The notes under the pieces are model-generated. The model did not search any database. It had not been told where the DNA came from and saw only the letters and a list, made by a program, of their open reading frames with translations. From an uncultured Bacteroidota bacterium (GTDB lineage Bacteria; Bacteroidota; Bacteroidia; Bacteroidales; CAIWKO01): a stretch of DNA of 64,000 nt. This document shows, in pieces, positions 62,592 to 64,000 of this stretch. Position numbers and translations under genes: made by a program. Numbering within the stretch: position 1 is the stretch's first letter; each line of letters opens with the position of its first letter. The stretch lies in the NCBI GenBank assembly GCA_937934705.1, contig CALGYY010000098.1:1-64000 (forward strand). The letters are read 5' to 3'.

Positions 62592-64000
62592 ATGAGACGA
62601 TTTTTACTGATCCTGCTGATGGGTCTGTGGGCCTTTGTCCAGACCGCCTTCACTGCCCCGGTCGACGTGCAGACCGCCCGCACTGTTGCTACCCATTTCT
62701 ACTTTGAGCGCTTCAATATCCAGGGCCATACAACAATGGAAGAGATCACCTGGGATGAGGTGATCCCGGTCAGCCGCGACGGCGTACTTCTGTATTATAT
62801 ATTCAACCACAGCCAGGGAAAAGGTTGGGTAGCGGTTTCAGCCGATGACCGGACCATCCCGGTGATGAGTTATACCTTTAAAGGCACTTACGGACAAGGG
62901 GAAAAACCCCCGGCCTTTGTGGAGTGGATGAAGGCCTACGAAGATCAGATCCTGAATGTGATCGAAAACGATTTTCCCCGCAGTGAGGAAGCCACAGCCC
63001 TCTGGGAAGGATACATCCATTTTGATATTCACGGAACGAAAAGTACCCTTGCCATGTCACCCCTGCTCGGAACCATTTACTGGGGACAGGGTTGTTATTT
63101 CAATGCCCAGTGTCCGACCCATTACCTGGGCGATTGCGGCCGTGTTCCAACAGGTTGTGTGGCCACTGCCATGGCTATGATCATGAAGAAACACGCCTAT
63201 CCCACCCATGGGTTCAGCTCTCATTCCTATACGCATTCTACTTATGGCGTGCAGTCTGCCAATTTCGGTACGGCTACTTACGGATGGGCCAGTATGCCCA
63301 ATTCAGTGAGCAGTTCCAACACCGAGGTGGCGGAAATTATGAGGCATTGTGGTGTGGCTGTAGATATGGATTACAATGTTGCAGGTTCAGGAGCCTATTT
63401 ATCGGATGCCACCGCTGCCTTCAAAACCTATTTTATCTACGCGGCGACTTATGCCTATAAGGCGTCCTATTCCGATGCGGACTGGAAACTCATGCTGAAG
63501 GAAGACCTTGACCTGGGCCGGCCGATTCTTTACGCCGGTCAGGCCACCGGAGGCGGACATGCTTTTGTGTGCGACGGTTACCAGGGCACCAGCAACGACC
63601 ACTTCCATTTCAACTGGGGTTGGGAAGGCGCTTACAACAGTTACAACTATCTTGACTATCTGGTACCGGGTAATAATACCGGAAACGGCAATTACACCAG
63701 TTACCAGGAAGCCGTGGTGCACATCTATCCCGATCCGGCAACATTACCGGTGGCGAACTTCTCGGCCAGTTATATTTCACTTCCTGCCAACAACTTCACC
63801 ACCCTGGTGGATCAGTCGCAGAACGATCCTCTGATCTGGTCGTGGACGATCACTCCATCCACGGGCACAAGCTTTGTCGGCGGCACCACCAGCGCATCCA
63901 AGAGTCCCAAGGTGGCTTTTACCATTCCGGGCCAGTACACGGTATCGATGACCTGTACCAATTCTGCCGGCAGTGATACGGAAACCAAGAACAATTACAT
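62592..64000 (+). CDS. C10-family (streptopain-like) protease with PKD domain (3' end cut by window)
   Basis: Open from ATG 62592 to the window edge, 469 codons seen. Signal peptide MRRFLLILLMGLWAFVQTAF; propeptide with VQTARTVATHFYFERF and GWVAVSADDRTIPVMSYTF; catalytic Cys189 in GDCGRVPTGCVATAMAMIMK; His323 in TGGGHAFVCDGYQG; FHFNWGWEGAYNSYNY. From about residue 385 a PKD-like domain begins (NFSASYISLPANNF, LIWSWTITPS). A T9SS tail is expected beyond the window. Relative of the protease at 23948 but without its Cys-rich insert. Confidence 0.9.
   Translation, partial: MRRFLLILLMGLWAFVQTAFTAPVDVQTARTVATHFYFERFNIQGHTTMEEITWDEVIPVSRDGVLLYYIFNHSQGKGWVAVSADDRTIPVMSYTFKGTYGQGEKPPAFVEWMKAYEDQILNVIENDFPRSEEATALWEGYIHFDIHGTKSTLAMSPLLGTIYWGQGCYFNAQCPTHYLGDCGRVPTGCVATAMAMIMKKHAYPTHGFSSHSYTHSTYGVQSANFGTATYGWASMPNSVSSSNTEVAEIMRHCGVAVDMDYNVAGSGAYLSDATAAFKTYFIYAATYAYKASYSDADWKLMLKEDLDLGRPILYAGQATGGGHAFVCDGYQGTSNDHFHFNWGWEGAYNSYNYLDYLVPGNNTGNGNYTSYQEAVVHIYPDPATLPVANFSASYISLPANNFTTLVDQSQNDPLIWSWTITPSTGTSFVGGTTSASKSPKVAFTIPGQYTVSMTCTNSAGSDTETKNNY

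Overview
The window is a stretch of chromosome from a member of the Bacteroidota. The case rests on several independent signs: about nine secreted proteins with type IX secretion (T9SS) or gliding-motility C-terminal sorting domains, many SusD-like-era lipoprotein signals ending in Ser/Ala-Cys, a MurF-alanine racemase fusion, futalosine-pathway menaquinone genes (MqnB, MqnD), GlnRS, and promoters of the Bacteroidota form TTTG-N19/20-TAnnTTTG seen repeatedly in front of genes. Base composition looks near balanced and fairly even. No ribosomal RNA, CRISPR array, integrase or insertion sequence was seen. Genus cannot be told from the sequence.

Layout. 1-2001: truncated sensor kinase and NarL-type regulator. 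2139-5807: T9SS protein plus a large collagen-like fibre protein. 5858-18469: mainly minus-strand housekeeping (glnS, murF-alr, pdxA, mqnD, mqnB, MFS transporter) with plus-strand folB and a T9SS surface protein. 18750-25570: secreted proteins, including a coupled trio (T9SS protein, lipoprotein, Cys-rich C10 protease). 25571-25980: long imperfect palindrome. 25981-29509: a small SOS-like module (LexA-like repressor, exonuclease/GIY-YIG nuclease, DNA polymerase IV) around a perfect 19-bp operator-like palindrome. 29557-32798: kelch T9SS protein, small secreted protein, purN. 33009-35255: acpP-fabF-rnc. 35353-40027: ClC transporter, LuxE-like protein, small lipoproteins, SRAP protein. 40031-45468: two PKD/gliding-type adhesins. 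45714-47532: ECF sigma factor and zinc-finger/TPR membrane protein. 47596-49033: radical SAM/SPASM enzyme with a possible substrate protein. 49080-53289: lipoprotein, TonB-C protein, rsmI, SGNH hydrolase, ThiF/TcdA protein.

53306-60062 is the accessory island. A four-helix-bundle (bS23-like) gene lies between two oppositely oriented 9-bp repeat arrays, followed by tRNA-Gln(CTG) with its promoter and terminator. Then come two related cassettes: each has a PD-(D/E)XK nuclease fused to a Schlafen-group-3-type (DUF2075) helicase and a MazG-like nucleotide pyrophosphohydrolase; the first cassette also carries an HNH endonuclease. This is the best candidate in the window for an undescribed (defence-like) system. 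60063-64000 holds decayed or small genes, a perfect 24-bp palindrome, a FISUMP lipoprotein, a relic of a LuxR-type regulator and a second C10 protease that runs off the window.
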